This document shows, in pieces, positions 39,216 to 50,385 of a stretch of DNA of 64,000 bases. A program made the position numbers and the translations under genes. The notes beneath the pieces were generated by a model that made no database searches, was not told where the DNA came from, and was given only the letters and a program-made list of their open reading frames with translations. The stretch is from Caprella mutica. Lineage: Eukaryota; Arthropoda; Malacostraca; Amphipoda; Caprellidae. The stretch is from positions 62,001-126,000 of the forward strand of contig CANNZV010001121.1 in the NCBI GenBank assembly GCA_947561585.1, given 5' to 3'. Numbering within the stretch: position 1 is the stretch's first letter; each line of letters opens with the position of its first letter.

Positions 39216-39489
39216 TTATTTTATTACGGTTTTAAATTTTTCTTTTCCTGTTCTTCTTCTGTTTATAGAACAGGAATTACTGCATTAATTTAAGGTACTA
39301 CAATTTTCGCTTTTTTTGTCAGTCAATCGCTCCAGTGGTTTCAGACGAAAAGCTCTGAAGTCTAAGAAGCTAAGTTAGGGTTTAATAGGCTAAAGCAACT
39401 CGGGCTATGAGAACTGCCAATCCAAGGAAGCAGTGGTTGTTCTCGAGACATTTAGCATGCCTCTAATCCTGTAAACAAAGATTTTTCCT

Positions 39490-39595
39490 GGGATATTAAG
39501 GGAATATCCCAGAGAAGCAAGATTGATTCCTTGGATATTCCCCTAATATCCCAGGAATAAATCCGTGTTGCCCGGGAATATACGTGCCACTTGCT
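39490..39595. mobile_element. Short GGGATATT inverted repeat
   Basis: CCTGGGATATTAAGGGAATATCCCAG is a hairpin-forming stretch at 39488-39514; a second one lies at 39531-39560 (GGATATTCCCCTAATATCCC). Then comes GTGTTGCCCGGGAA, which resembles the termini of the 13376-15455 element. It is probably a small relative of that family. Bases 39216-39489 hold nothing recognisable. Confidence 0.5.
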
Positions 39596-39853
39596 TTTTC
39601 AATTTTCATGTTTTCAATCATTATCATGTTGACTTTAACTCTTCTTTTGCATTAACCCTAATCAGCTTGACCTATGTTTTCTAAGCACATCGTTTCTAAA
39701 TTACTTTATATCCTGCTTTATGTCATTTCATTTAATTTATTTCCCTTTCTTTAATTTGCTCCATTGCCATTGTAAAAAATAATAGATCTCTAAACCAATT
39801 TTTTCATGCGCCACAAGAGACTTGAAAATTCGAAAAATAGTGAAAAACCACCA

Positions 39854-39888
39854 TTATCCCTTAACGACCGGGGAGAACTAATTAGTTC
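39854..39888 (+). other. piggyBac left end: TTAT target, TIR, subterminal palindrome
   Basis: TTAT (39854-39857) precedes the terminal repeat CCCTTAACGACCGG (from 39858). The 14-bp palindrome GAACTAATTAGTTC lies at 39875-39888. Confidence 0.75.
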
Positions 39889-40013
39889 ACCTATTTTTCA
39901 ATTGAATTTACTTGACAAATATAATAGATACAGTTCTGGAGACTAAAGGCACGAATTAGTACAGTTCTTGAAAGATGCCAAACGTCGCTATGTGAATATT
40001 TCTTAACCGCGGC

Positions 40014-40087
40014 GTTCAGTGTGAAGTGATACGTTGTAGGGTGAGGTAGTGTCGTCTCAACGCTTGTGATAAGTAACTTTGAGTGTC
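40014..40087 (+). promoter_or_regulatory. Likely transcription start region of the transposase
   Basis: TTCAGTGTG at 40015-40023 resembles the arthropod initiator (TCAGT). It lies 68 bp before the proposed ATG, which has A at -3 from the GTGTCATGG context only weakly. No TATA box is obvious. Inference from motif alone. Confidence 0.3.
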
Positions 40088-42228
40088 ATGGAGGAACAGA
40101 CAAGTAAGTATTTTTTATTCATAATAATTATAACCATGACTGATACACCATAATATATGTAGGGAATGTTGTATTTTGTGTCTGTTTACCTTAATCATTT
40201 AACTACGACTCATTTTTTCTCCAAGACTAATTAGTTCAGTTCGTCAGTGCGACCCATGTCTTACCACCTGACGAATTGGTCTAGTTCGGAATTGTTCGTT
40301 CATATATGATAAAAATAACTATGTTTCCAGGCATACCGTCCAAAATGTTCTACAGCATTAGACAGAATCATCCAAGAATTGTTGAGCAATTGATGACAGC
40401 TGATGTAAGTGATGGAGAGGTGGAATATGATAGCGTCGAAGATCCTCATTTTCAACCAGATGTTCAATCCGAAGATGGTGAAGGTAATCAATGCAATATA
40501 TATATTGATTTACATGCAATCTGTATACATTATTAGGTAAAGAGATAACTTTTTATTCAAACAGATGATGATGACGAGGAAGATGGAATAAGTGAGGACT
40601 CAATACAGACAGAATCGTCAGTTGTGATAGAGATTAGTGCTGACAATACAAGAGCTAAGAGAACCTCTAATAGGACAAATGTACGATCTTGGGAGGAAAA
40701 CGTAATGGAAGATCTTACTTCTAATCATGATTTCTTAGAAAACATTGAATTGGATTCAGAATTTTCCATCTTTGCTCCAGTCGTATATGTTCGACGCTTC
40801 TTGGATGATGATCTTCTTAACCTCTTGGTTGAAATGAGTAACTTATACTCTGTCCAAAAAGATCCTAATAAACCATTGAACACCAACAAGAAAGAAATCG
40901 AGCAGTGGATTGGACTTTGTTACTTCTTTTCTTTGATTAAGATTTCTAACACAAGACTTTATTGGAGCACGGATCTAATTGGCTTGAGAGAAATCACAGC
41001 AGAAGTAATATCCAGAGATAGGTGGTATGAATTGAAATCGAAATTTCATCTTGTGGACAATTCCAGCCTTGAAGCTGGAGATAAATTTGGCAAAATTCGC
41101 CCAATGATTAATCATTTACAGAGTAAGTTTAGAGAGATTCCAAAGGTTCAGAACATATGTATCGACGAACAGATAGTTCCATTCAAAGGGAAAAGCTGCC
41201 TCAAACAGTATCTTCCATCTAAGCCCCACAAATGGGGATATAAGATATTTGTGTTAGCTGACAATCAGGGAATAACATATGATTTCATGCCATATAGTGG
41301 CAAAATAGATCCTGTTCAAACTGCAGGGGTTCCCGATTTGAAGGCAAGTTCGAACGTAGTGCTCCACCTCATTCAACATGTATCCCCAAATAAAAACCAT
41401 CTCTTATTCTTCGACAATTGGTTCACGTCTCTTCCCTTGATGCAATATCTTGCTGATCAGAAAATATACTGTTGTGGAACTGTACCTTACAATCGTATCC
41501 CTGGAATAAAGTTCTCCAAAACTCAAGAAAAGGAACTGATGAAGAAAGGTAGAGGTTCATATGAAGAAAGGCGTTTAGTAAGTGAAAACTGTGACTTGGC
41601 ATATATAAGATGGTATGACAACAAAACGGTTCATCTTCTTTCTTCATTTGCAAAGGCGAATCCCATTCACCAAGTGGACAGGTATGATCAGAAAGCAAAG
41701 AAGGTTATTTCTGTGAATTGTCCTGATATAGTACAGGTATACAATAAGTCAATGGGAGGTGTCGACAAGGCTGATTTCCTCATTGCACTGTACAGGACAA
41801 ACATCAAGTCGATGAAATATTACATGAGAATGATATTCCACATGCTTGATATGATTATGGTGAACAGCTGGCTTCTGTACAAACGGGATGTATCTCTGTT
41901 AAAGTTACCACGGAAGGAAACTCTTGGACTTGGAGAATTCAAATTAAAGGTTGCATTCACTTTGATGAAAGAAGGGAAATCAATGAAGAGAGGTCGTCCT
42001 TCTGGTGATGTTCTTTCTACTAAGAAAAAGAAATGTACCATACGTTCGTCCCGTCCTGAAGATCCTGTGCGTCTTGATCAAGTTGGTCACTTTCCAATAG
42101 TGAACAAAGTTCGCCGCATTTGTCGAATGGAAGGGTGTGATGGGAGAACTAATGTTACTTGTCTCAAGTGCAAAGTGCATCTTTGCTTCAATAGAGCAAA
42201 TAATCATTTCTATGATTATCACAACTAG
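40088..42228 (+). CDS. piggyBac family transposase, three exons
   Basis: This DDE-type enzyme cuts out and inserts its transposon in the nucleus. I propose exons 40088-40103, 40331-40483 and 40565-42228, giving 610 residues, near the usual 590-610. Intron 1 has GTAAGT and TGTTTCCAG; intron 2 has GTAATC and TTCAAACAG. The frame holds across both joins, and intron 2 must be removed because it carries a stop. An acidic N-terminal part (DDDDEED near residue 60) precedes the transposase domain. Expected catalytic Asp residues are visible: about 257 (CIDEQIVPFKGK), 340 (FFDNWFTSLPL) and 457 (NKSMGGVDKADF). The tail holds a Cys/His zinc-binding cluster (CRMEGCDG, CLKCKVHLC, then two His). No frameshift or internal stop is seen, so it may be functional. 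The start is chosen because the small first exon splices cleanly; an alternative ATG at 40306 lies in intron 1. Confidence 0.93.
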
Positions 42229-42439
42229 ATTACTTTCGTTATAATCATCAATTCGATAAGAGCAGTTAGTTATTATCATTATATTTGATATGGATATTAT
42301 TTTATTTCTATATTGAACATTCTGCAATTATAGCCTTAGTTCTAATTATGGATCTCATTATTTATCATTTTTTGTTCAGTCATAGATTATAATGGATGTT
42401 ATTATTTATTATATGAAGTCTAATAACAATAGTTTTCAC

Positions 42440-42454
42440 AATAAAAAGAATAAA
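42440..42454 (+). terminator. Polyadenylation signals of the transposase gene
   Basis: Two overlapping-range AATAAA hexamers (42440-42445 and 42449-42454) lie about 215 bp after the stop codon and inside the transposon, before its right end. Confidence 0.5.
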
Positions 42455-42517
42455 ATCCATCATTTTAATCTATTTCATTTAATTCCATTAATAAAAATAG
42501 TATCCAAATACCGAATC

Positions 42518-42670
42518 GAACTAATTAGTTCAGTTATAATAAATTATTTATTGTTTATTTTTTTCGAGAAACGAATATATTTAATATCAATATATACTCC
42601 AATATACCCAAAAACAACTTAAAATAATTTTTTTGCGCGATATATCTATGTGCCGGCCGTTAAGGGTTAT
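42518..42670 (+). other. piggyBac right end: palindrome, TIR, TTAT
   Basis: The same palindrome GAACTAATTAGTTC occurs at 42518-42531. The terminal repeat ends CCGGCCGTTAAGGG at 42666, followed by TTAT at 42667-42670. The left copy of the palindrome lies 17 bp inside its end, this one 135 bp inside, so the ends are asymmetric. Confidence 0.75.
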
Positions 42671-43607
42671 ATGATTATTCTTTTAAATTTTCATTTTTCA
42701 TATATATGTTTCGTAATAGATAAAATTAGATAGATGAAGGTCCAATCGACTCAAGAAAAAAATTATAAGGCTTTGCTACATCATCTTCATGCACCACAAA
42801 TGTGTTAAATATAATCAAAATATTGAAAAATATCGATTATTTTCCACTTTTTAATTTTATACCTCGAACTTTTGTTTTGTTTTTATATATTGTAATAGGT
42901 TAATAACAATGATATTTGGTTATATAAAACTAAATTTAGAGTCTCAACTTCATGTGATATCTTCTATCGCCACAATTGAGCTAATTATTAGCCGATAAAA
43001 TATAGTAATTGAGTAATAATATAAGCAAAGGACGGTACAGCTCTCTTTTAATTCATATGAAATTAATTAATCAATTTCAAATAATTAATGAGAGAAGTAA
43101 CCAAAAGAAGGTGGCCTCTCATCTAGTTCTTCTGTAACCCAACCCATCCTTAATTCCTTTCATTGCTGGGAGACTTTAATCAATATTGTAACATATTATT
43201 AAAATCCTTCTTTGTAATAAATTTTGGCCATCACTTTCTTTTCTCTATCCTCGAATGTATCAGACTGCAACGTTCCTCTTGACATACAATGTTCAACACT
43301 AGCTTTTGTAGGAATCTATATGAGCACCCTGTGTTGACTAAACGTTTATATAGCGAAAGCTTCACTCACTGTCAGTTGGTATTAAGATCTTGTGTTCTTA
43401 ACACTCCCCAAGCAGAGCCCTTATCATGTCTAAGGCTAAGGTTCCATCTCTATCAGTTCAAATTTTGTAATCCCTGACCATAATCCCTGTCTACGCTATA
43501 ATACACGTCTGGCTGCTATTCAAAAACCACTTTCAATGACCCTTTTTTTATAGTTATTAGTTAATGGCTAGAAAGAACGTGGTTTTCCATTCTAATGGAA
43601 TGATACC

Positions 43608-43860
43608 TTGGGAGAAGGTTGGTTCAATGTGGCGAATCCATTCTATTGAATTGTTATATTGGCCCAAGCTGATATAGCGTATGAACATTATATAGCTGAA
43701 ACTTGATTAACATGTCGGCAACATCTTGGGTGAAAATGGTTTCAGCATAATAGCCCCTGGTGTCACCATGTTGGCCTATTTTGCAAAAAACCACTAGTAC
43801 CAATACGATTTGTCAACCTAGTGCCCACATGAGCCCCATTAACTTGTGTTTCCTGGGGAC
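43608..43860 (+). repeat. 250-bp interspersed repeat, copy 1
   Basis: Matches 52669-52926 in the same orientation, about 80% by eye. Both run from TTGGGAGAAGGTTGGTTCAA through CACCATGTTGG and TTTGTCAACCTAGTGCCCAC to CCATTAACTTGTGTT. It lies in the loop of the large foldback. No pol III boxes or terminal inverted repeats are clear. Confidence 0.8.
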
Positions 43861-44749
43861 TTCACTAATCTAAACAAATGTTTAGACCCATCATAGACCA
43901 ACGGATATACTTTAATCGAAAATTAAATGGTATTTAAACTTTCATTAAATACTGTGATAATCTAATAATCCAACACTCGGTAAATCAGCTGTAATATAAA
44001 TAACCTTATAATTTTGTTGGCAGTGGTCAAAAAACGTGCATGATTCATCTTCTCATGGATTTGTGAAGCCATGCTGTTGGACACTTCAATCACTGGAAGA
44101 AGTAGCTTGGCATATCCTTTGATTGATATGTATTTGGGATTTGAACTGGGGCTAGGATTTTCTTTATATGTTACAAGATTAAAGTCTCCCAGCAATGATA
44201 GGAAGGATGAGTTGGGTTAGTGTGAAACTCGATGTGCGTCCACTTTCTCGTGGTGACTTCTGTCATTAATTATTTGAAATCAATTAATTAATTTCATATG
44301 AATTAAAAGAGAGCTGTACCGTCATTTGCCTATATTATTACTCAATTACGATATTTTTTCTGCTAATAATTACCTCAATTGTGGCGATAGAAGAAGATAT
44401 CCTATGACTTTGAGACTCGAAATTTAGTTTTATATAACCAAATATCATTTTGGTTATATTTAACACATTTCTGGCGCATGAAGATGATGTAGCAGAGCCT
44501 TATAATTTTTTTCTGGAGCCAATTGGACCTTCATCTTTCTAATTTTATTCATTACAAATCATATATATGAAAAATGAAAATTTAAAAAATAACCATAAAA
44601 TGGTGGTTTTTCACTATTTTTCTAATTGTCAAGTCTCTTGGGGTGCATGAAAAAAATGGTTTAGAGATCTAAGATTTTTTACACATTATATTAACACAAA
44701 ATGGAAACTTTTTTCCCTATTACCAGACCCAATTCAAAAAAGTTAAAAA

Positions 44750-45060
44750 AACGCTCCACCCTAAAATTTATGAGTCGGCTTAAATCAGCGTAAATCACGT
44801 AAATTAGGAAATTTATTGTTTTGTGGTAACGTGTGGCAACGTAGGTATAAAGAGAAATACAGATTGGCACACTCCGTACGTTGTCATGGAGAACACATAC
44901 ACGAGCAAGAAGCACATCACCTCTTCCAGCCAATCACAGCTCTGTTCTCTCAGTTGCCAATGTCTTATACGCCTTTGTATTTATTTCTCCTTATATGTTC
45001 AATAATTTTACTTGAAGTTTGGTACACAATAATTTAGTATATATACTAACAGCTTGTAAA
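44750..45060 (-). repeat. 300-bp interspersed repeat, copy 1 (minus)
   Basis: Inverted relative to 62055-62350. Shared landmarks on its coding-like strand: GTGTACCAAA, ATATAAGGAGAAATAAATAC, GACAACTGAGAGA-type, AGAGCTGTGATTGG, GTTGCC or GTCACC with ACCAC, ACGTGATTTA. The AGCTGTGATTGG segment contains an inverted CCAAT box, and a TATAAG-like stretch precedes it, so a promoter or solo LTR is possible. No open frame is shared by the two copies. Confidence 0.75.
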
Positions 45061-45259
45061 AAATACAGTACCATAAGTTTATAAATCAGACATGTGTTTT
45101 GAAACACATGGTCAAACATTCCGATACCTTCTGAAATCTGAATGTCAAACTCATTAGAGTTAAGGAATAATTGATTGTTCAAAAATTTAATTATTTTAGT
45201 AATTGATACTTTGAATAACTGTTCATTCGATAAATTGTCGAAAGTCAGTTAGTCATCAA

Positions 45260-45490
45260 GTGAAATCACCTCCAATTAGCTGTACGTAACCGTCCTTGTT
45301 TTTAATTAGTAATTAATAATAACTGTATTTCATTTTTCTATATTATCTGAGCGTTTGAACATTCGAGAAATTGTTCATTTGATCAATTTATCGTTTGAGC
45401 AATCATTTTTCGAGAAATTGTGTTCTGAGCAACTATTGTTCATTCGAGAAACTGTTTTTCGAGCAATTGTTTTTCGAGCAATTTACCTGC
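45260..45490 (+). mobile_element. 15-bp word element (CGAGCAATTGTTTTT), copy 2
   Basis: The block 45260-45350 (AATTAGCTGTACGTAACC, TTTTTAATTAGTAATTAATA) matches 39125-39215. It is followed by a word array at 45360-45490: GAGCAATCATTTTTC, GAGAAATTGTGTTCT, CGAGAAACTGTTTTT, CGAGCAATTGTTTTT, mostly 15 bp apart. Words of the same kind (ATTCGATAAATTGTCGAA) lie just before the block. Confidence 0.6.
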
Positions 45491-47294
45491 TACCCTATTA
45501 TTGATAAATGTATAACCGTGACGGCGATTTATACTATAGGTCAGAAACTATTGAATCAACAAATATTTAATAATTTAATACAACATACAGAGTTATAAGT
45601 CAAAATTTAAGAAAGATGTTCGGGACATTGGCTGTTTCTAAAATAATTGAGAGATAATAGAAAATCTAATGTTTTCTACATGTACACATGCAAGTGAGCA
45701 TACCAGCTATATGGTTTCAGAATACACATACCCTACTACTTCCAATATACTGCGTAAAATTGTCTGTAATATGATATTCGTCGAGATTATCTATTTAATT
45801 TAACTGAATAAACTGAATATTGCTCTCATCAAGCATCCATTTTCATGAAGACTGGCATAATCATATCCGCAATTTAATGTTCCCATCATATATAATTGAT
45901 GTTGCCAATATAGACAGATATTACCACAATAAATTACTGTGTGTGGGTGGCTATTAATCGAAGGAAAAACGAAAGGAAGTGTAGCATAGATAAACTTTGG
46001 ATTCAATTTTGACAATAATTATTACTATAAAAGCTTGGGAGGGTTACTAAAAAAATAATGGTAGTGAATTTATAATTCTTTTATACTTGTATAGCCAGTA
46101 CTCTTTCATTCAATCAATTATTTCCCTTGTATCTCAATCTATCGACCGTTTAATACTCTAGTGTTTCTATCTGTCAAATTATTGAATTAGATTCGAAAGT
46201 CACCAGAAAATAATGATACCATGTGCATCAACTCCCTCGTACCAATTAATATTAATATCAACATTTGAATTTAATGAACGCGTATTTGATAAAGTGAATT
46301 CATTAATATACTTATGTATTACAATATTTTATTGGGCAATGATTATACACTTAGTTTGAATGTTAACCGAAAGTGTTTATAATTGGTGAATATATACATT
46401 TTATAATTTCACTTGCAAGATGATTAATTCACATATCAATAATATATTATAATTCACTGAAATATATTTTTAAATTAATTATTTAAAAAAAATCAATAAT
46501 TAATTGATAAATTATTTAATTAATTAAGTTAATTTCTATTTTTCGTTTAGTTTAATAATTAAAACGGATATTATTAATGATATTAATAATAATTAATAAT
46601 ATCAGCAATCCATCAGTTATACATTACTATTTTTAAATCCCCCTTCCCTATATATAGAGTGGTATATTCATATGGGGATATAGTAATTGATTTTAGCTTT
46701 TCAAGTTACATAATTCATTGAATCACATTAGCCAATTGTATGGGCATATTCAAATGTAAACAATACAAATCTGATGTGTACTTTTCATTCTTTTATGCTA
46801 GTTTATGAAATGCAAATGGACATTTGGAACTAATGGTGAAAATTCGTTTTTCTTCTCACATTTTTTAATAATAAGGTGCTACTGAGGTTGAAATTTAGTG
46901 TTTTTCTAATCTTCAGAAATTCAGGAACTAACTCATCTAAACTAGAAACGTTTATAATTACGGAAATTAAACGGTTATTGAGAAAAGACAACTATTCAAA
47001 ATTCATGGCAGGAAGGATGATATTGAGATACGGCTTGAAGATCCTACTGCATTGACTGTAATTCTCATTACTGTTATGCTTTAATATTTCATCTACTTCA
47101 AGTGTGGAACTTTATTGTTTTGTTCGGATTGCATCATATATTATAAATTGTTTTCTTAAATATTTATGCAGAATCTTTTGCATTTATATCCCATATAGTA
47201 GCATGCTCTGATCTCGTCATCTTCTCTATCCTGTTGTTTTGTCACAAATAAATATTAAAATAGCAGTCATTTTAGTTATTGTAAAATAAATATG
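45491..47294. other. AT-rich stretch, no gene seen
   Basis: Very AT-rich, with a palindromic patch rich in TTAATAAT at 46480-46610. No gene, RNA or tandem array is supported. Confidence 0.45.
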
Positions 47295-47754
47295 CCGAAT
47301 TGAAAATAGAGCAGGTTCAAGGCCGCAGATAAGCTGATCGGAGTAGTCACCACGGCAGTCAGAGAGCAGCGAGAGCCCAGCGTGGAAGCCAAACTGACCG
47401 CTTTGTGGGTTAATTGTACTACCACGTAACTGTGCAGAACTACCGTGGGCACTTGCTCCTATTTGCCTAGCGCTTCCTAACTGCGGATTTGCGGCCCCTA
47501 GCTCAAACTGCTATAATAGTATTATAATAATACAGTCGTGGCTACGAGCCGCGTATCCGCAGATAGGTAGCGCACTAGGCAAATAGGAGCAGGTGCCCCA
47601 AGTAATTTTGCGCAGTTACGCCGGAGTAGAATTATTAGCTCCCAAAGCGGTCAGTTTGGCTCTAACGCTGCGCTCTCGCTGATCCCTGACTGCTGTGGTG
47701 ACTACTCCATTTGGCTTAACCGATGCCTCGAACCTGCTGCTATTTTCATTTGGG
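47295..47754. mobile_element. Foldback MITE, copy 2 (about 460 bp)
   Basis: Full-length relative of 1413-1875, with the same arms and the same four alternating GGAGCAGG motifs, here partly decayed (GAAAATAGAGCAGG at the left, CCTGCTGCTATTTT at the right). Flanks read TATG and TGAT, so no clear target duplication remains; it is probably older than copy 1. The centre (TATAATAGTATTATAATAATA) is AT-rich while the arms are GC-rich. Confidence 0.9.
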
Positions 47755-49904
47755 TGATTTGCCCCTTAATTTTAATTCTAAACTTCGAAAAATATCCTGC
47801 TAATCTAAGGTAAACAAATCTACTTGGATTGATTTTCAAAATTACAAAAATTGGCTGTTTTTCTTTTTAAATTCTGCATGACAATTTTCCAACTTAATTT
47901 CAATTACAATGGGAAACGTTTTTAAAATATGTAGATCCAGTAATTATTTTTAAATAGTTTTTCCGATAATCAGATTAGGTTATAGAATATAGATATAGTG
48001 GAAGAATAAAATTTAGTTTTTATTTAAATGCTTGCAGTAGATTTTGAATTCTTAATGAATGATAACAAATTGATTAAATTAGATGGGAAGTTTTAATTTT
48101 ATACATCGAAAACCAAGAAGGGATATTTTTTCCCCACTGAAATCCATCACTCACCAGATTGCTTAAAGTTTCCTCAACGATGAAAAACTTTTTAATTAAA
48201 TGAATGATATTCGACTTAAGATTAAAGTCTCTAATATTTTCTTCTTTTTTTGTTTATGGAACAAATATCTTTAATATCGCATATTTGAAAAGGTTTTTCT
48301 CTAAAGAGATAAAAAAATTAGAATTCAGTCAATAGTAAATGAATTTCCCTAAAAGCGATTCATTCATAAACTAGAAAATTCAGATTGAATATGATATTTA
48401 TTATATTTTATGCAACTCTACAGAGATATATCTTCTTTAAGTTACAGCACAGTAGACCAAATGAACTAAAAGTACAGCAAGTAATTATTATTCGCTTGTC
48501 AGAACAGATTCCTGCGAGATGAACTCTGAATATTTATGAGGATTAAGTGACACTCAAGTAATGCAATTGTTTGGTTTGTATTCTTATGTTCTTTTATTTT
48601 CCATAGATTCATAGAAAAAAAATAATGGGAGATTGATTATATTTTTCTTCTACTACTATAAGAATTTCAGCACTATATTAATCCGAATTTATATGTATAT
48701 ATTTTTCTGGATACAGAGTGCTAACTTCAGATGGGATCGTTCATTCTACTAACATTTTTGGCTGAGAGCTCTCATTATCTCTCTTCGAGCTGAGAGAAAT
48801 TAGTTCTGAGTAAATAGAATGAGCTTTTAATCTGTTGACGCTTTTAGAAGGTTATATACATAGTTGGGATAGTGAAAATGAGTTGTATTTTCTAGCACTC
48901 CTGCCATAAAAGAGAGCTGATTAATTCAAAGACACTTCAATCACAAGTTAAATTAATCGTAAGATTACACAAAAAATGTAGATATGACGTTGTTCATTTT
49001 CGAAATCATCCCCTGTCTCCATTTCTTCCTACCAACTCTGTTTTGAGATGATTAAGCTTTTCATACAACATTTTGTGAGATACAATAGGTAGATGAGATG
49101 CAGCCTACCTGCTCGTTCATCAGGATAAAATTGGGGTTTCTGCCATTCTGTAATAACTCCAATAATTTGCAATTGACATAATTTATTTTTAATCAAAACA
49201 GAAAACATGTAATTCTTCTGTATTTGAAAATAACCATTGTAACGTTCATTTAGAAGATTAAAATGCCATCTAATCTCTGAAGATGTTTAGAAAGTGATAC
49301 TTCGAATATATGAAAATATAGTTTATTATCATATAGATCGCTTTACCTGGGTCCAAGAAATAATGGAAAACGAATTTTAAGAAATATAATTTCAAATCCA
49401 TGATTAATTGTACATGTATGATCTGAGGGTGGAGCTATTTTCAACTTTTTGTTTCAAATCGTAATAGTGCAGAAAAGTTGCGAATGGATCTAAAAATGAT
49501 GTGTGCAAAATATATAAAAAATAATGTTTAGGGTGAGCGCCGGTACTTTGATAATTCGAAAAATTACCCCAAAATAACATATTTTGCCTTTATGCAAAAA
49601 AATGTTACACACATAAAAAATTGAGATAGGAAGTTGTATTAGTAATGAATACGATCCTTAGAATTCTTACTACTTCAAACTAATGAAACTAAAATATTTC
49701 TCAACATCTACTATTGGCCCCACTACGCCCAAGAAAATCGAAAAAACACATATTTTTCCTAATTTTTTTTATCATAATTATTCAAAATATTATGTAACTC
49801 TATGGTAGTTTTCTTCATAAATGTATTAATAATCGAAACTTATTTATAAAATTAAATGCCTTTATAAATGAAATCAACCAGAACTCAACACGAGGAGTTT
49901 TGGG
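47755..49904. other. AT-rich stretch, no gene seen
   Basis: 2.1 kb with no supported gene, RNA or repeat. GAGCTCTCATTATCTCTCTT followed by CGAGCTGAGAGA near 48768-48800 is a weak inverted pair. Confidence 0.45.
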
Positions 49905-50385
49905 TACGGTCAAGAGCCCCCCCGGTCATGAGCCCCCCATTCATGAGCCCATCTAGGTCATAAGCTCCCCCCTCCCTGTTTTTTTAATCCTTATTTACCT
50001 ATTTAAATGAATGAAGGACTACTTAGATAGAAATAATTGAGAGTTGCTAATGTAATTGTTGTATCCGCTAGTTTGTTGTACTGCACACTTCTTTATTGTT
50101 TAATGACCAGGCAGGGGGGTATTATACATATATTTATGTTTAATCAGTAATGAACTACAAAAGTGTCAGTAATGATTAAATAATATAGGTAAAAAAGGAT
50201 TAAAAAAACAGGGGGACTCGTGACCAGGGCGGGGGGGGGGGGGCTCTTGACTGAGGGTGGCTCATGACCGGGGGGTTCTTGACCGAGGGGTTCTTGACCG
50301 GGGGGGTTCTTGACCGGGGAGTTCTTGACCGGGGAGTTCTTGACCGAGGGGAGGGGGGGGGCTTATAATCTACACCCGAGGAGTT
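49905..50385. mobile_element. 15-bp word element (TTCTTGACCGGGG)
   Basis: The left array at 49905-49975 reads CGGTCATGAGCCCCC-type words. The right array at 50205-50370 has the inverse, TTCTTGACCGGGGAG, at 15-16 bp, with G runs up to 14 long. Inside the arrays a second inverted match pairs TTTTTTTAATCCTTATTTAC (about 49978) with its inverse near 50190-50210. The loop contains the GTACAACAAAC core on the minus strand (50051-50116), also found at 8335-8625 and 62671-62760. No coding frame. The G/C runs may form quadruplexes. Confidence 0.8.

Larger units (their letters stand above)
39858..42666 (+). mobile_element. piggyBac-type transposon, about 2.8 kb
   Basis: Ends are CCCTTAACGACCGG at the left and, read on the minus strand, CCCTTAACGGCCGG at the right: 13 of 14 match, starting CCC as in other piggyBac elements. 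Both flanks read TTAT (39854-39857 and 42667-42670). The right arm of the host foldback shows the unoccupied version with one TTAT, so the target seems to be TTAT and not the usual TTAA. The other reading, TTAA inside the repeat (39861 and 42660) as target, would leave ends starting CG. GAACTAATTAGTTC occurs near both ends. One transposase gene fills the interior. Intact ends and frame suggest recent activity. Confidence 0.93.
39771..44685. mobile_element. Large foldback element split by piggyBac
   Basis: The left arm (39771-39857 plus 42667-43205) matches the right arm (44165-44685) in inverted orientation. Shared landmarks are TAGATCTCTAAACCA, AGAGACTTG, AATAGTGAAAAACCACCAT, TTTCATATATATG, ATGAAGGTCCAAT, CATCATCTTCATGC, ATCGCCACAATTGAG, GGTACAGCTCTCTTTTAATT and ATTGCTGGGAGACTTTAATC. 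The left arm has about 90 bp that the right arm lacks (near 42825-42910). The 1-kb centre holds the repeat at 43608-43860. Without piggyBac the element is about 2.1 kb. No coding frame of its own is recognised, and the superfamily is unknown. Confidence 0.85.

Noticed and set aside
41423..42327. Minus-strand frames of 73-115 codons
   Set aside because: They are antisense to the piggyBac transposase, which explains the open frames.
43962..44195. 77-codon minus-strand frame starting MLGDFNLVTY, resembling an endonuclease motif
   Set aside because: It lies partly in the inverted arm of the foldback element, the partner arm does not keep the frame, and no further endonuclease motif follows.
49905..50385. 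Assembly artefact because of long G and C runs
   Set aside because: The runs occur in register with a 15-bp word and in inverted form at both ends of an element, so they look like true sequence, though exact run lengths may be unreliable.
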